Shown here piece after piece: positions 44,205 to 53,752 of a stretch of DNA of 64,000 nucleotides. Source of the DNA: Chryseobacterium takakiae (GTDB lineage: Bacteria > Bacteroidota > Bacteroidia > Flavobacteriales > Weeksellaceae); contig NZ_FQVO01000001.1 in NCBI RefSeq assembly GCF_900129385.1, forward strand, positions 660,898-724,897, in the 5' to 3' direction. The notes below the pieces were generated by a model. That model had not been told where the DNA came from. It did no database searches and saw only the letters and a program-made list of their open reading frames with translations. Positions within the stretch are counted from its first letter, which is position 1, and each line of letters begins with the position of its first letter. The translations under genes were made by a program, and so were the position numbers.

Positions 44205-45785
44205 ATGAGCGATAACAATCATGTAAGCTATGAGAATATGACCGAAAGGCAAAAAAACCGTACGATCTGGAGCGTCATTACCGCATCATCACTCGGAACA
44301 TTAATCGAATGGTACGACTTCTATATTTTCGGGAGTTTAGCCGTGGTTTTAGCTACGAAATTTTTCCCTTCCGATAATCCCACCGCGGCATTTTTATCCA
44401 CATTAGCAACTTTTGCGGCAGGTTTTGTGGTAAGACCTTTCGGAGCGCTATTCTTCGGAAGACTGGGTGATATCATCGGAAGAAAATATACTTTCCTGGT
44501 AACGTTGTTAATCATGGGATTTTCAACCTTCCTTATCGGATGTATTCCAAGTTATGAAACCATTGGATTTTTAGCACCAGTTTTAGTTTTAATTTTAAGA
44601 TTATTACAAGGTTTGGCGCTTGGTGGTGAATACGGAGGAGCGGCAACGTATGTTGCGGAATATGCGCAGCCCGGAAGAAGAGGTTATTGGACTTCCTGGA
44701 TTCAGACAACGGCAACGGCAGGGCTTTTTATTTCTCTGATCGTTATTTTAGTGACCAAAACCAGCCTTTCTGCAGAAGAATTTGATGGTTGGGGCTGGAG
44801 GATCCCTTTCTGGATTTCTATTTTAATGGTGGGCGTTTCTTATATCATCCGAAGAAACATGAAAGAATCTCCGCTGTTTGCAAAAGCTAAAAGTGAAGGA
44901 AAAACTTCAAAAAACCCTTTAAAAGAAAGTTTTGGCAACAAATACAATTTCAAATTTGTTTTGCTGGCATTGTTCGGGGCTGCAATGGGACAAGGAGTCA
45001 TCTGGTATACAGGACAGTTTTACGCCATGAGCTTCCTTCAGAAGGTAATGAACGTAGAATCTGCGCAGGTAGATTCCTTAATGGCTACCGCCCTGTTTCT
45101 GGGAACACCGTTCTTTGTATTCTTCGGATGGCTTTCCGATAAGATCGGGCGAAAAGCCGTGATGATGACAGGAATGCTGATTGCCATTTTAGCATACAGA
45201 CCTATTTACGACAGTATGTTTAAAAGCATAAATCTTGAAAATAAAACGGTTGCCACGAATGGAATTTCAGAGAAAAGAACCGTAAAACTCCACGATAAAG
45301 TTGCTACGGACAGCTTGATTACCTTCCATAAAGAAACACTTTTCACAGATGGAACCCTGGTTAAAAAAGACAGCATTGTTCACTGGTCTGCCAACGGTCC
45401 GGTAATGAAAGACGGAAAAGCCGATGAGCCGAAGGTTACACAGACAATAAAACTGGCAGACAACACAAAATGGTATCTTGTTTTTATGGTGTTCATACAG
45501 GTAATTTTCGTAACGATGGTATATGGTCCTATTGCAGCATTTTTAGTTGAAATGTTCCCGGTAAGAATCCGCTACACTTCGATGTCTCTTCCTTATCATA
45601 TCGGAAACGGTGTTTTTGGAGGACTGTTACCAGCTGTGGCAACTTACCTGGTTACCACAGGAAAAGAGGCAGGTCATGCGACATGGTACCTTGAAGGACT
45701 CTGGTATCCTATAGGAGTTGCAGGAGTCTGTTTGCTTATCGGATTATTTTATCTGAAAAATAAGAATAACAATATTCACGATTAG
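44205..45785 (+). CDS. MFS transporter, metabolite:H+ symporter type (526 aa)
   Basis: This 12-TM MFS permease of the MHS family has an N-terminal IEWYDFYIFGSLA, motif A GRLGDIIGRK, and repeated motif SDKIGRKAVMMTG in the second half. MHS members carry mono- or dicarboxylates, proline or shikimate. A polar insertion of about 90 residues (rich in Lys, Asp, Thr) lies between two membrane segments near residues 340-425, extending the protein beyond the usual ~430-450 aa. With acs and prpE nearby, acetate or propionate uptake is the best guess. Confidence 0.9.
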   Translation: MSDNNHVSYENMTERQKNRTIWSVITASSLGTLIEWYDFYIFGSLAVVLATKFFPSDNPTAAFLSTLATFAAGFVVRPFGALFFGRLGDIIGRKYTFLVTLLIMGFSTFLIGCIPSYETIGFLAPVLVLILRLLQGLALGGEYGGAATYVAEYAQPGRRGYWTSWIQTTATAGLFISLIVILVTKTSLSAEEFDGWGWRIPFWISILMVGVSYIIRRNMKESPLFAKAKSEGKTSKNPLKESFGNKYNFKFVLLALFGAAMGQGVIWYTGQFYAMSFLQKVMNVESAQVDSLMATALFLGTPFFVFFGWLSDKIGRKAVMMTGMLIAILAYRPIYDSMFKSINLENKTVATNGISEKRTVKLHDKVATDSLITFHKETLFTDGTLVKKDSIVHWSANGPVMKDGKADEPKVTQTIKLADNTKWYLVFMVFIQVIFVTMVYGPIAAFLVEMFPVRIRYTSMSLPYHIGNGVFGGLLPAVATYLVTTGKEAGHATWYLEGLWYPIGVAGVCLLIGLFYLKNKNNNIHD

Positions 45786-45830
45786 AAGCCGAATCACTCA
45801 AATTTTTTATTAATTTTAAAACAAACTAAA

Positions 45831-46058
45831 ATGAACGGACTCAAAAAAATATTAGGCATACTCTGGATTGCAATTGCCCTGACAGTAGGCTATTTCGGAA
45901 TCACGGTAATGGGAATTCCTAAAATCACTTCGGGAAAACAGGAAGATCTGGTTTTCGGGATTATTATTCTCTTTGTTCTTATGCCTATTATTTCAGGCGG
46001 AATGGCCATTTTCGGATACTATTCGCTGACGGGAGAATATTCTGAAGATAAAGAATAA
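45831..46058 (+). CDS. Small membrane protein, DUF6814-like (75 aa)
   Basis: Two predicted transmembrane segments (LGILWIAIALTVGYFGITVMG and FGIIILFVLMPIISGGMAIFG) with a short charged C-terminal tail. It resembles small proteins that, as I recall, accompany MFS genes in Bacteroidetes (DUF6814). It lies 45 bp after the transporter gene and is probably a partner or accessory subunit; no function is known. Confidence 0.7.
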   Translation: MNGLKKILGILWIAIALTVGYFGITVMGIPKITSGKQEDLVFGIIILFVLMPIISGGMAIFGYYSLTGEYSEDKE

Positions 46059-46068
46059 TTTATAAATA

Positions 46069-46121
46069 ATGAATGATAATTGATAAATGATAAAAAGATC
46101 AGACAATCAATTATCATTCAT
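46069..46121. repeat. 16-bp inverted repeat overlapping a start region
   Basis: ATGAATGATAATTGAT at 46069-46084 is matched by ATCAATTATCATTCAT at 46106-46121. A similar ATGAAT-rich spacer occurs near 63470-63500. It may be a small dispersed repeat or a weak regulatory hairpin. Confidence 0.75.
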
Positions 46122-46133
46122 CTATCATCACTT

Positions 46134-46328
46134 ATGAAAAAAAGACACGAACAAAAATTAATCATCCTGAGCATCGGGCTTATGATTGCTTTCAGCATTC
46201 CTATTTCACTGCTTTTCAACAGCGACAAGGAGGTGCTCGGCTACCCGATGATTCTTATTTATATTTTTGCATTGTGGATGATATCTATCATTATTTCTTT
46301 CATAATCATAAAAAGATATGATGAGTAG
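46134..46328 (+). CDS. Small two-TM membrane protein (64 aa)
   Basis: ATG 46134 follows the inverted repeat and gives two hydrophobic helices (LIILSIGLMIAFSIPISLLF and YPMILIYIFALWMISIIISF) after a basic N-terminus. It overlaps the start of the sensor kinase by 11 bp, so it is translationally coupled and may be a small partner of that transporter-like kinase. Small subunits preceding SSS-type transporters are known, but I cannot assign a family. The longer upstream frame starts at a TTG and is unlikely. Confidence 0.7.
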   Translation: MKKRHEQKLIILSIGLMIAFSIPISLLFNSDKEVLGYPMILIYIFALWMISIIISFIIIKRYDE

Positions 46329-49032
46329 TTTCGCTTTATTTACTGTTGTTTTATTCTATCTGGCGCTTTTGTTTTTAGTCGCTCATCTGGCGGAAAAAAA
46401 AAGGAGCAAATTCTGGATTGACAACCCTTACATCTATGCGCTTTCGCTGGCTGTTTACTGTACAGCCTGGACTTATTATGGAAGTATAGGGGTAGCGGCG
46501 ACGAGCGGACTCAATTATCTCCCGATATATATTGGGCCCATCACTATTATTCCTGCCTGGATTTATATCAATACACGGATTGTAAGGATTTCCCGCGTAA
46601 ATAAAATAAGCAGCATTGCCGATTTTATTTCCCTGCGTTATGGAAACAGCAGAAGCTTCAGTGCAATGATTACTATCGTATGCCTTCTGGCTATTGTCCC
46701 GTATATTGGATTGCAGATCAAAGCAATTTCCGAGACCTTTCATTTGGTTACGGAAACAGCAATATCTGAGAATATCCTTACAGACAATGCAACATTCGTG
46801 GTTGTACTTATAGCTCTTTTTTCATCTTATTACGGGACAAGATATGTAGATGCTTCTGAAAAAAGACTGGGAATTATTTCCGCAATTGCCCTCGAGAGTT
46901 TCCTGAAGCTTTTCTTCATTATTATCCTGGGGCTTTTTGTGATTTATTTTGTGTTTGACGGAGTTTCTGACATTTTCGCAAAAGCAAGCAGATTTGAAGA
47001 TTTCAAAGCGAAAAATACGTTTAATGGCATTGAAGGCGCTATGAACTGGATGATTCTCTGCATGATTTCAGGAACCGCCATCTGTATTCTTCCAAGGCAG
47101 TTTCATACGGCAATTGTAGAGAACAGGAAGGAAAAACATATTAAAACTGCCATCTGGTTTTTCCCTTTATACCTATTGATATTCACCCTTTTTATTTTCC
47201 CGATTGCATGGGGCGGAAGATTAATTTTTGACGGGCAAAATGTGAATCCCGAGTTTTATTCTATTTTAATCCCGCAGTATTTTGATAACACCTTGATCAC
47301 CGTTTTGGTTTTTCTTGGCGGTTTAAGTTCATGTATCTCCATGATTATTATTTCTGCGATCACCTTGTCTATCATGCTTTCCAACAACCTTATTATCCCT
47401 TATGGATTGCTGGGAAAATTTAAATCAGAAAATGAAATTCAGAATACGCGGAATATAACCAATATCAGGAAATTCAGCATTTTCGCTTTAATTATCATGG
47501 CTTTTGCCTTTTATAAATATTTTATTCTGAAAACTTCTCTGGACTCGGTGGGATTAATTTCGTTTGTTGTAATCGCCCAGCTGGCTCCTGCGTTTTTCGG
47601 AGCGATTTTCTGGAGAAGAGGAAGCTATAAAGGAGCTGTTACAGGATTGATTGCAGGATTAGTCATCTGTTATTTCGGATTAATTATTCCACAATATTAT
47701 TTCTCTTATACCCAGGAATTTAAAGGAATATTAAGAGACATGTACAATGTTTTTGATTTTTTTACGATTCCGTATCTCGACAGAATTCCTCAGATCTTTT
47801 TCTGGTCTTTACTGGTTAACGGAGGGCTTTTTGCAATAATCTCAGTAAGCATCAAAGGAAATTACCGCGAAAGAAACTTTGCGGAACTGTATGTGGATAT
47901 TGACAAATATATTCAGAATCACGAAAATGCATTCATCTGGCGAGGCAAAGCCTACGTTTCGGATATTAAAAATATTTTAGAAAGATTTTTGGGTAAAAAT
48001 AAAACAGAACAGGCTTTAAGAATTTTCAACTTAAAATACAGTATTGATTCCCAAACAGAAACAGCAGATTCCAGATTCATTAAATTCTCCGAAAATTTGC
48101 TGGCAGGAAGAATAGGAACAGCTTCTGCAAAAATCTTAATTGAAGGTGTAACAAAAGAGGATAAAATTTCTTTAAAAGAAGTTTTAAATATTCTGGAAGA
48201 ATCTAAAGAAAATATTTCCCTCAATAAAAAGCTCACCGAACAGTCGGAAGAGCTGCAAAAATTGTCCGACGACCTCAGAAACGCCAATGAAAACCTTATC
48301 ATCAAAGACCGTCAGAAAGATGATTTCCTGGATTCTGTTGCCCATGAGCTGAGAACACCAATTACGGCAATCCGTTCAGCGGGAGAAATTCTAGCGGATG
48401 ACGATGACATTCCACCGGATATCAAAAAGGAATTTTTAAATAATATCATCACAGAATCTGACCGGCTGAGTGAAATCATCAATGATATTCTGTATCTTGA
48501 CAAACTTGAGCATGGAGATATCGCTTTGCACATCCGGGAAAATAATATTACAGAAACCTATAAAAAAGCACTGAATCCTCTTCTGCATCTTATCCAAAAC
48601 AAAAAGATCCACCTGACTGAGGTGAATCTTTTAAATCAGTTTTTATTTGAATATGATGAAGCGAGGATGATACAGCTTTTCCAGAATATTTTGGGAAATG
48701 CTTTAAAATTTACGGACGAACAGGGAACGATCCAGACAAAATTATCTGAAAAAGAAAACCAGCTGGTTATTAAAATTTTCAATACGGGAAAACATATTCC
48801 TGAAGAAGATCTGGAAATGATCTTTGATAAATTCTACCAGTCTAAAAATCAGAACATTTTAAAACCCACAGGAAGCGGACTGGGGCTTGCAATCTGCAAG
48901 AAAATTGCCGAGGCACAAGGAGGAACCATAAAAGCGGAAAACAGCGGATTAGGTGTGACCTTTACAATAATTTTACCAAGTAGAAAGATCCGTGATAAGA
49001 ACCCGGAGGGTTCAATAATAAAACACAAATAA
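46318..49032 (+). CDS. SSS-transporter/histidine kinase hybrid, CrbS-like (904 aa)
   Basis: Residues about 1-510 form a sodium:solute symporter-like membrane domain of ~13 helices (AVYCTAWTYYGSIGVAA near the start). A linker and coiled coil (about 610-665) lead to HisKA with phospho-His676 in VAHELRTPITAIR, then HATPase with QNILGNALKFT, IFDKFYQ and GSGLGLAICKK. No PAS domain or receiver is fused. In Vibrio and Pseudomonas such kinases (CrbS/MxtR) control acetyl-CoA synthetase. Here acs and prpE follow, which strengthens the comparison. The partner is probably the 49256 regulator. Confidence 0.92.
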   Translation: MMSSFALFTVVLFYLALLFLVAHLAEKKRSKFWIDNPYIYALSLAVYCTAWTYYGSIGVAATSGLNYLPIYIGPITIIPAWIYINTRIVRISRVNKISSIADFISLRYGNSRSFSAMITIVCLLAIVPYIGLQIKAISETFHLVTETAISENILTDNATFVVVLIALFSSYYGTRYVDASEKRLGIISAIALESFLKLFFIIILGLFVIYFVFDGVSDIFAKASRFEDFKAKNTFNGIEGAMNWMILCMISGTAICILPRQFHTAIVENRKEKHIKTAIWFFPLYLLIFTLFIFPIAWGGRLIFDGQNVNPEFYSILIPQYFDNTLITVLVFLGGLSSCISMIIISAITLSIMLSNNLIIPYGLLGKFKSENEIQNTRNITNIRKFSIFALIIMAFAFYKYFILKTSLDSVGLISFVVIAQLAPAFFGAIFWRRGSYKGAVTGLIAGLVICYFGLIIPQYYFSYTQEFKGILRDMYNVFDFFTIPYLDRIPQIFFWSLLVNGGLFAIISVSIKGNYRERNFAELYVDIDKYIQNHENAFIWRGKAYVSDIKNILERFLGKNKTEQALRIFNLKYSIDSQTETADSRFIKFSENLLAGRIGTASAKILIEGVTKEDKISLKEVLNILEESKENISLNKKLTEQSEELQKLSDDLRNANENLIIKDRQKDDFLDSVAHELRTPITAIRSAGEILADDDDIPPDIKKEFLNNIITESDRLSEIINDILYLDKLEHGDIALHIRENNITETYKKALNPLLHLIQNKKIHLTEVNLLNQFLFEYDEARMIQLFQNILGNALKFTDEQGTIQTKLSEKENQLVIKIFNTGKHIPEEDLEMIFDKFYQSKNQNILKPTGSGLGLAICKKIAEAQGGTIKAENSGLGVTFTIILPSRKIRDKNPEGSIIKHK

Positions 49033-49044
49033 AAAAATGAAATA

Positions 49045-49221
49045 TACCGACAAATATTTTATTATATCGTTTTCGGAACAAAACATCGAGAGCCAACAAT
49101 TAACGAAAGAAAGGAATCAGAATTATACCAATATATTTGGGGTATTTAAAAATAAAAAAACGTAAATTATACAGAATTAATGGAATGCCGGACCACATCC
49201 ATATCGGGTTCTCCAAAAAAT
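49045..49221 (+). pseudogene. Decayed IS200/REP-type transposase remnant
   Basis: Between kinase and regulator, translated pieces match the transposase at 28061: RQIFYYIVFGTKHREP, then ELYQYIWG, a frameshift, and KLYRINGMPDHIHI. Only about the first 57 codons survive, interrupted by a stop and a frame change in an A-run. The catalytic half is gone. Confidence 0.85.
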
Positions 49222-49255
49222 AAAAAAATGAAGTTGAACAAAATGAAAACACTGT

Positions 49256-49615
49256 ATGAAGAAAATAATCATTGCTGATGACGAGCACAAAATTTTAATG
49301 TCATTAGAATACAGCTTTAAGAAAAACGGCTATGATGTTTATATTGCTAGAGACGGAACTGAAGTCATTGAGTTTTTAAAATCCATGACTCCGGATGTTA
49401 TCCTGCTGGATATCATGATGCCTAATCTTGACGGGTACAGCACCCTTGAGCTTATTAAAAAAGATGACAAATTAAAACAGACCAAAGTTATTTTCCTGAG
49501 TGCGAAAAACAATCCGAGAGACATTGAAAAAGGCATGGAACTGGGAGCAGATGCATATATAACGAAACCATACTCTATAAAGAAGCTTATACAGCAGATT
49601 GAAGAAATGTTTTAA
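49256..49615 (+). CDS. Single-domain response regulator (119 aa)
   Basis: A stand-alone receiver domain: acidic pair in IIIADDEH, phospho-Asp52 in VILLDIMMPNLDGY, Thr/Ser in IFLSAKN and Lys in AYITKPY. There is no output domain, so it signals through protein contacts or to an unseen effector. It directly follows the SSS-kinase gene (after a transposase remnant) and precedes prpE and acs. Confidence 0.92.
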   Translation: MKKIIIADDEHKILMSLEYSFKKNGYDVYIARDGTEVIEFLKSMTPDVILLDIMMPNLDGYSTLELIKKDDKLKQTKVIFLSAKNNPRDIEKGMELGADAYITKPYSIKKLIQQIEEMF

Positions 49616-49731
49616 AAAAATCTGTAAATAATCATGGACAATTTACGAAGTGGAATAGAAAATTACCTCATCTCTGAATTAATTTCGCAGATCTTCAGTC
49701 TGTCCGAAACGACTTAAAACACAAAAATAAT

Positions 49732-51630
49732 ATGGACGCAGATAATTTATTTAAACAAAGCATCGAAAATAAAGAGCACTTCTGGAGAGAACAGGCCCGG
49801 GAAGTCGATTGGTTCCAGTTCCCGAAAACAATCATCTCTCAGGATCAGAATCATTATACCCAATGGTTTTCAGATGGAAAATTGAATATGTGCTATCTAT
49901 GCATCGACAAGCATATTGAAGATGGTTTTGGAGATCATACCGCTATTATTTATGATTCTCCGGTAACGCAACAAAAGAAAAAATATACGTTCAATGAAGC
50001 CAGAGAAGAAATTTCCAAACTTGCAGGAGGATTAATTTCTTTAGGCCTGAAAAAAGGCGATACAGCTGTTATTTACATGCCGATGATCCCACAGACACTT
50101 TTTGCGATGCTGGCCTGCGCACGGATTGGTGTTATACATAATGTTGTTTTCGGAGGTTTTGCGCCGCATGAACTCGTGGTGAGAATTGATGACTGTAAGC
50201 CTAAAGCGTTAATTACCGCAACAGCAGGAGTAGAAATTGCCAAAAGAATTCCCTACCTGCCTCTGGTAGAAAGAGCCATTGAACTAGCAAAGGATAAAGT
50301 AGAAAATATCATTGTTTTTAACAGAAAACTAGTAGATAACCACCATGAAATGTTTGAAGGACTGGTTGATTATGAAGAACTGGTTCATAAATCGGAGGCA
50401 GCAGACTGTATCCCGGTTGAATCTACACATCCGCTCTATTTATTATACACCTCCGGAACCACCGGAAAGCCGAAAGGAATTACCCGTGACACAGGCGGAT
50501 ATGCAGCTGCACTAAAATTTTCTATGAAATACATTTACGGTGTAGAACCTGGTGAAACCTATTGGGCAGCTTCCGATTTCGGATGGGCAGTTGGGCATAG
50601 CTTTTCCGTGTACGGACCATTAATCAACAGAAATACAACAGTCATTTTTGAAGGCAAGCCTATAATGACGCCGGATGCCGGAACTTTCTGGAGAATTATC
50701 TCAGAATATCAAGTAGCGGTAATGTTCACAGCTCCTACAGCGATCAGAGCCATTAAGAAAGAAGATCCTGACGGGGAGCTGATCAAAAAATATGATCTGA
50801 GCCATTTCAGAAAACAGTTTCTTGCCGGTGAAAGATGCGATGTTGCCACGCTGGACTGGTTTGCCCAACATATCGGAGTTCCCGCAATTGATCACTGGTG
50901 GCAGACGGAATCCGGCTGGCCGATGCTGGGATTAATGACTTTCGACGATAGTTACAGGATAAAAAGAGCCTCCGCAGGGAAACCAATTCCGGGTTATGAT
51001 ATTAGAATTTTTGATGAAAACGGATATGAACTGGATGCTCATCATGAAGGCTATCTCGTAATAAAACTCCCTCTTCCGCCCGGTGCTTTACTGGATATCT
51101 GGAATGATCATGAACGTTTTCAAAGCAGCTATCTGTCACAATATAATGGTTATTATTTTTCCGGAGACGGCGCCATTAAAGATGAAGACGGCTATATTTT
51201 TATCACCGGAAGAGTGGATGATGTGATTAACGTTGCCGGACACAGACTTTCGACTTCGGAGATGGAAGAAATTGTTTCCGCTCATCCGGATGTTGCAGAA
51301 TGCGCAGTAGTAGGAATTGATGATGATCTTAAAGGCCAGATTCCTTTTGCGACAGTTGTTTTAAAGAAAGGCTTTGCAATTTCCGAAGAAAATATCGAAC
51401 AAGAAATTATAAAGAACGTTCGCGAAAAAATTGGTGCGGTTGCATGCCTTAAAAACGTAATGACCGTCAAACGTCTTCCCAAAACACGCTCCGGAAAAAC
51501 ATTAAGAAAGCTCATCCGGACACTCCTCGACAAAAAAGAATTTCAGATCCCGTCAACCATTGATGATGAGACTATTATTGATGAAATTCAACAAAAAATT
51601 ATTGAATACAGGGCGAAAAAGAAGAATTAA
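49732..51630 (+). CDS. prpE: Propionyl-CoA synthetase-like acyl-CoA ligase (632 aa)
   Basis: This ANL-superfamily acid:CoA ligase has the AMP loop YTSGTTGKPKGITRDTGG typical of PrpE, HWWQTESGWP at the acyl pocket, the hinge region GRVDDVINVAGHR and the catalytic Lys in SGKTLRKLIR. Acetyl-CoA synthetases instead have a LHT sequence after the loop, as in the next gene. It activates propionate or related short acids. Both ligases probably belong to one operon with the two-component genes. Confidence 0.85.
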   Translation: MDADNLFKQSIENKEHFWREQAREVDWFQFPKTIISQDQNHYTQWFSDGKLNMCYLCIDKHIEDGFGDHTAIIYDSPVTQQKKKYTFNEAREEISKLAGGLISLGLKKGDTAVIYMPMIPQTLFAMLACARIGVIHNVVFGGFAPHELVVRIDDCKPKALITATAGVEIAKRIPYLPLVERAIELAKDKVENIIVFNRKLVDNHHEMFEGLVDYEELVHKSEAADCIPVESTHPLYLLYTSGTTGKPKGITRDTGGYAAALKFSMKYIYGVEPGETYWAASDFGWAVGHSFSVYGPLINRNTTVIFEGKPIMTPDAGTFWRIISEYQVAVMFTAPTAIRAIKKEDPDGELIKKYDLSHFRKQFLAGERCDVATLDWFAQHIGVPAIDHWWQTESGWPMLGLMTFDDSYRIKRASAGKPIPGYDIRIFDENGYELDAHHEGYLVIKLPLPPGALLDIWNDHERFQSSYLSQYNGYYFSGDGAIKDEDGYIFITGRVDDVINVAGHRLSTSEMEEIVSAHPDVAECAVVGIDDDLKGQIPFATVVLKKGFAISEENIEQEIIKNVREKIGAVACLKNVMTVKRLPKTRSGKTLRKLIRTLLDKKEFQIPSTIDDETIIDEIQQKIIEYRAKKKN

Positions 51631-51675
51631 ATTACTATTAAATACAACAGAATTCAAATTTCAAAAAAAAGGGAT

Positions 51676-53583
51676 ATGAGAAATTACCTGATAGAAGATT
51701 TACCACATTATTTTGAAGATTATAAAAAATCGATTAAAAATCCTAAAAAATTCTGGGATAAAATAGCCGATGAAAATTTCGTATGGTACCAGCGATGGAG
51801 CAAAGTCGTAAAATACGATATGAATGAAGCTAAAATTTCCTGGTTTAAAAATGCGAAATTAAATATTACCAAAAACTGTCTGGACAGGCATCTTTCCGTA
51901 CGAGGAGATAAAACGGCCATTATCTGGGAACCTAACGATCCTAAAGAAGAGGCTCAGCATATTTCCTACAATGAGCTATATACAAGAGTTAACAAAACAG
52001 CCAATGTATTGAAAGATATGGGAATTGAAAAAGGGGACAGAGTATGCATTTACTTACCGATGATTCCCGAACTTGCCATAACAATGCTTGCCTGCGCCAA
52101 ACTGGGAGCTATCCATTCAGTGATATTTGCCGGTTTCTCCGCTTCCGCAGTAGCTTCAAGAGTAAACGATTGTGAAGCCAAAATGGTGATTACTTCTGAT
52201 GGAAGTTACAGAGGAAATAAAGTTTTAGATTTAAAAAGTATTGTAGATGAAGCTTTAGAAAAAACACCAAGTGTGGAAAAAGTGCTTGTTGTTAAAAGAA
52301 CCCAGAATGAAGTAAGCATGAAGGAAGACAGGGATTTCTGGATGGCTGATCTCTACGAAAATGCTTCACCAGATTTTGTTACAATCATTATGGATGCCGA
52401 AGATCCGCTGTTCATTTTATACACTTCCGGATCTACGGGAAAACCTAAAGGCATGCTTCATACCTGCGCCGGATATATGGTGTATACGGCTTACACTTTT
52501 AAAAATGTATTTAATTATAAAGAAAATGACATCTATTGGTGTACTGCCGATATCGGCTGGATTACAGGACATTCTTACATCCTTTATGGCCCGCTGCTCA
52601 ATGGAGCAACTACCGTTATTTTCGAAGGGATACCTACTTATCCTGAACCGGACAGATTCTGGGAAGTAATTGAAAAACATAAAATTACACAATTCTATAC
52701 CGCTCCTACCGCCATCCGTTCCTTAGCTAAAGAAAGTGTGGAATGGGTAGACAAGCATGATTTGAGCACATTAAAAGTAATAGGATCCGTTGGTGAGCCT
52801 ATTAATGAAGAAGCCTGGCATTGGTTTAATGATCACGTCGGAAAGAAAAAATGTCCCATTGTTGATACCTGGTGGCAAACGGAAACCGGAGGAATTATGA
52901 TTTCTCCTCTCCCATTTGTAACTCCTACAAAACCTACTTATGCCACATTACCTCTTCCGGGAATACAGCCTGTTTTGATGGATGATAAGCGAAATGAAAT
53001 TATGGGAAATCAGGTTACCGGAAATCTTTGCATCCGCTTTCCATGGCCGGGAATTGCCAGAACCATATGGGGAGATCATCAGCGATATAAAGAAACGTAT
53101 TTCACTGCATTTCCGGGGAAATATTTCACCGGTGACGGCGCGCTTCGCGATGAGGTAGGCTATTACAGAATTACGGGTAGAGTGGATGATGTGATTATCG
53201 TTTCCGGGCACAATCTGGGAACCGCACCTATAGAAGACAGCATCAACCAGCATCCTGCCGTAGCGGAATCTGCCATTGTAGGATATCCTCACGATATTAA
53301 AGGAAATGCTTTATACGGATATGTTGTTTTAAAAGAAACCGGCGAAAGCAGACAGCGGGAAAATCTTAAGAAAGAAATCAATCAGCTTATTTCAGAACAG
53401 ATCGGACCGATTGCTAAGCTGGATAAAATTCAGTTTGTTTCCGGATTGCCGAAGACACGTTCAGGAAAAATTATGCGGAGAATCTTACGTAAAATCGCAG
53501 AAGGCGATTTCAGTAACTTCGGGGATATCACAACCCTTCTGAATCCTGAAATCGTAGAAGAGATAAAGAATGAAAGAATATAA
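51676..53583 (+). CDS. acs: Acetyl-CoA synthetase (635 aa)
   Basis: Acs converts acetate to acetyl-CoA through acetyl-AMP. Signatures are YTSGSTGKPKGMLHTCAGY, VDTWWQTETGG with the pocket Trp, the hinge GRVDDVIIVSGHNLGTA, and the acetylatable catalytic Lys in TRSGKIMRRILR. Length matches the family. It lies 45 bp after prpE and ends in a strong terminator, so it closes the carboxylate module. Kinase-regulator control of acs is the well-known CrbS/R theme. Confidence 0.93.
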   Translation: MRNYLIEDLPHYFEDYKKSIKNPKKFWDKIADENFVWYQRWSKVVKYDMNEAKISWFKNAKLNITKNCLDRHLSVRGDKTAIIWEPNDPKEEAQHISYNELYTRVNKTANVLKDMGIEKGDRVCIYLPMIPELAITMLACAKLGAIHSVIFAGFSASAVASRVNDCEAKMVITSDGSYRGNKVLDLKSIVDEALEKTPSVEKVLVVKRTQNEVSMKEDRDFWMADLYENASPDFVTIIMDAEDPLFILYTSGSTGKPKGMLHTCAGYMVYTAYTFKNVFNYKENDIYWCTADIGWITGHSYILYGPLLNGATTVIFEGIPTYPEPDRFWEVIEKHKITQFYTAPTAIRSLAKESVEWVDKHDLSTLKVIGSVGEPINEEAWHWFNDHVGKKKCPIVDTWWQTETGGIMISPLPFVTPTKPTYATLPLPGIQPVLMDDKRNEIMGNQVTGNLCIRFPWPGIARTIWGDHQRYKETYFTAFPGKYFTGDGALRDEVGYYRITGRVDDVIIVSGHNLGTAPIEDSINQHPAVAESAIVGYPHDIKGNALYGYVVLKETGESRQRENLKKEINQLISEQIGPIAKLDKIQFVSGLPKTRSGKIMRRILRKIAEGDFSNFGDITTLLNPEIVEEIKNERI

Positions 53584-53590
53584 ATATTAT

Positions 53591-53623
53591 AAGAGCGGAG
53601 TTTTTTCGCTCTTTTTATTTTTT
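53591..53623 (+). terminator. Intrinsic terminator of acs
   Basis: AAGAGCG and CGCTCTT form a stem around a T-rich loop, followed by a long T-rich tract, 8 bp after the acs stop. Confidence 0.85.
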
Positions 53624-53752
53624 ACCTTTCATAGATATTGCAAATAGAAACTTACTTTATTATTGACAAAACAATATAATTTAAAAATTATTGAAAATAA
53701 TTCACTTTTTTTAAAAATTATTTGTACATTTATGATAATAAAAACTAGTGCT

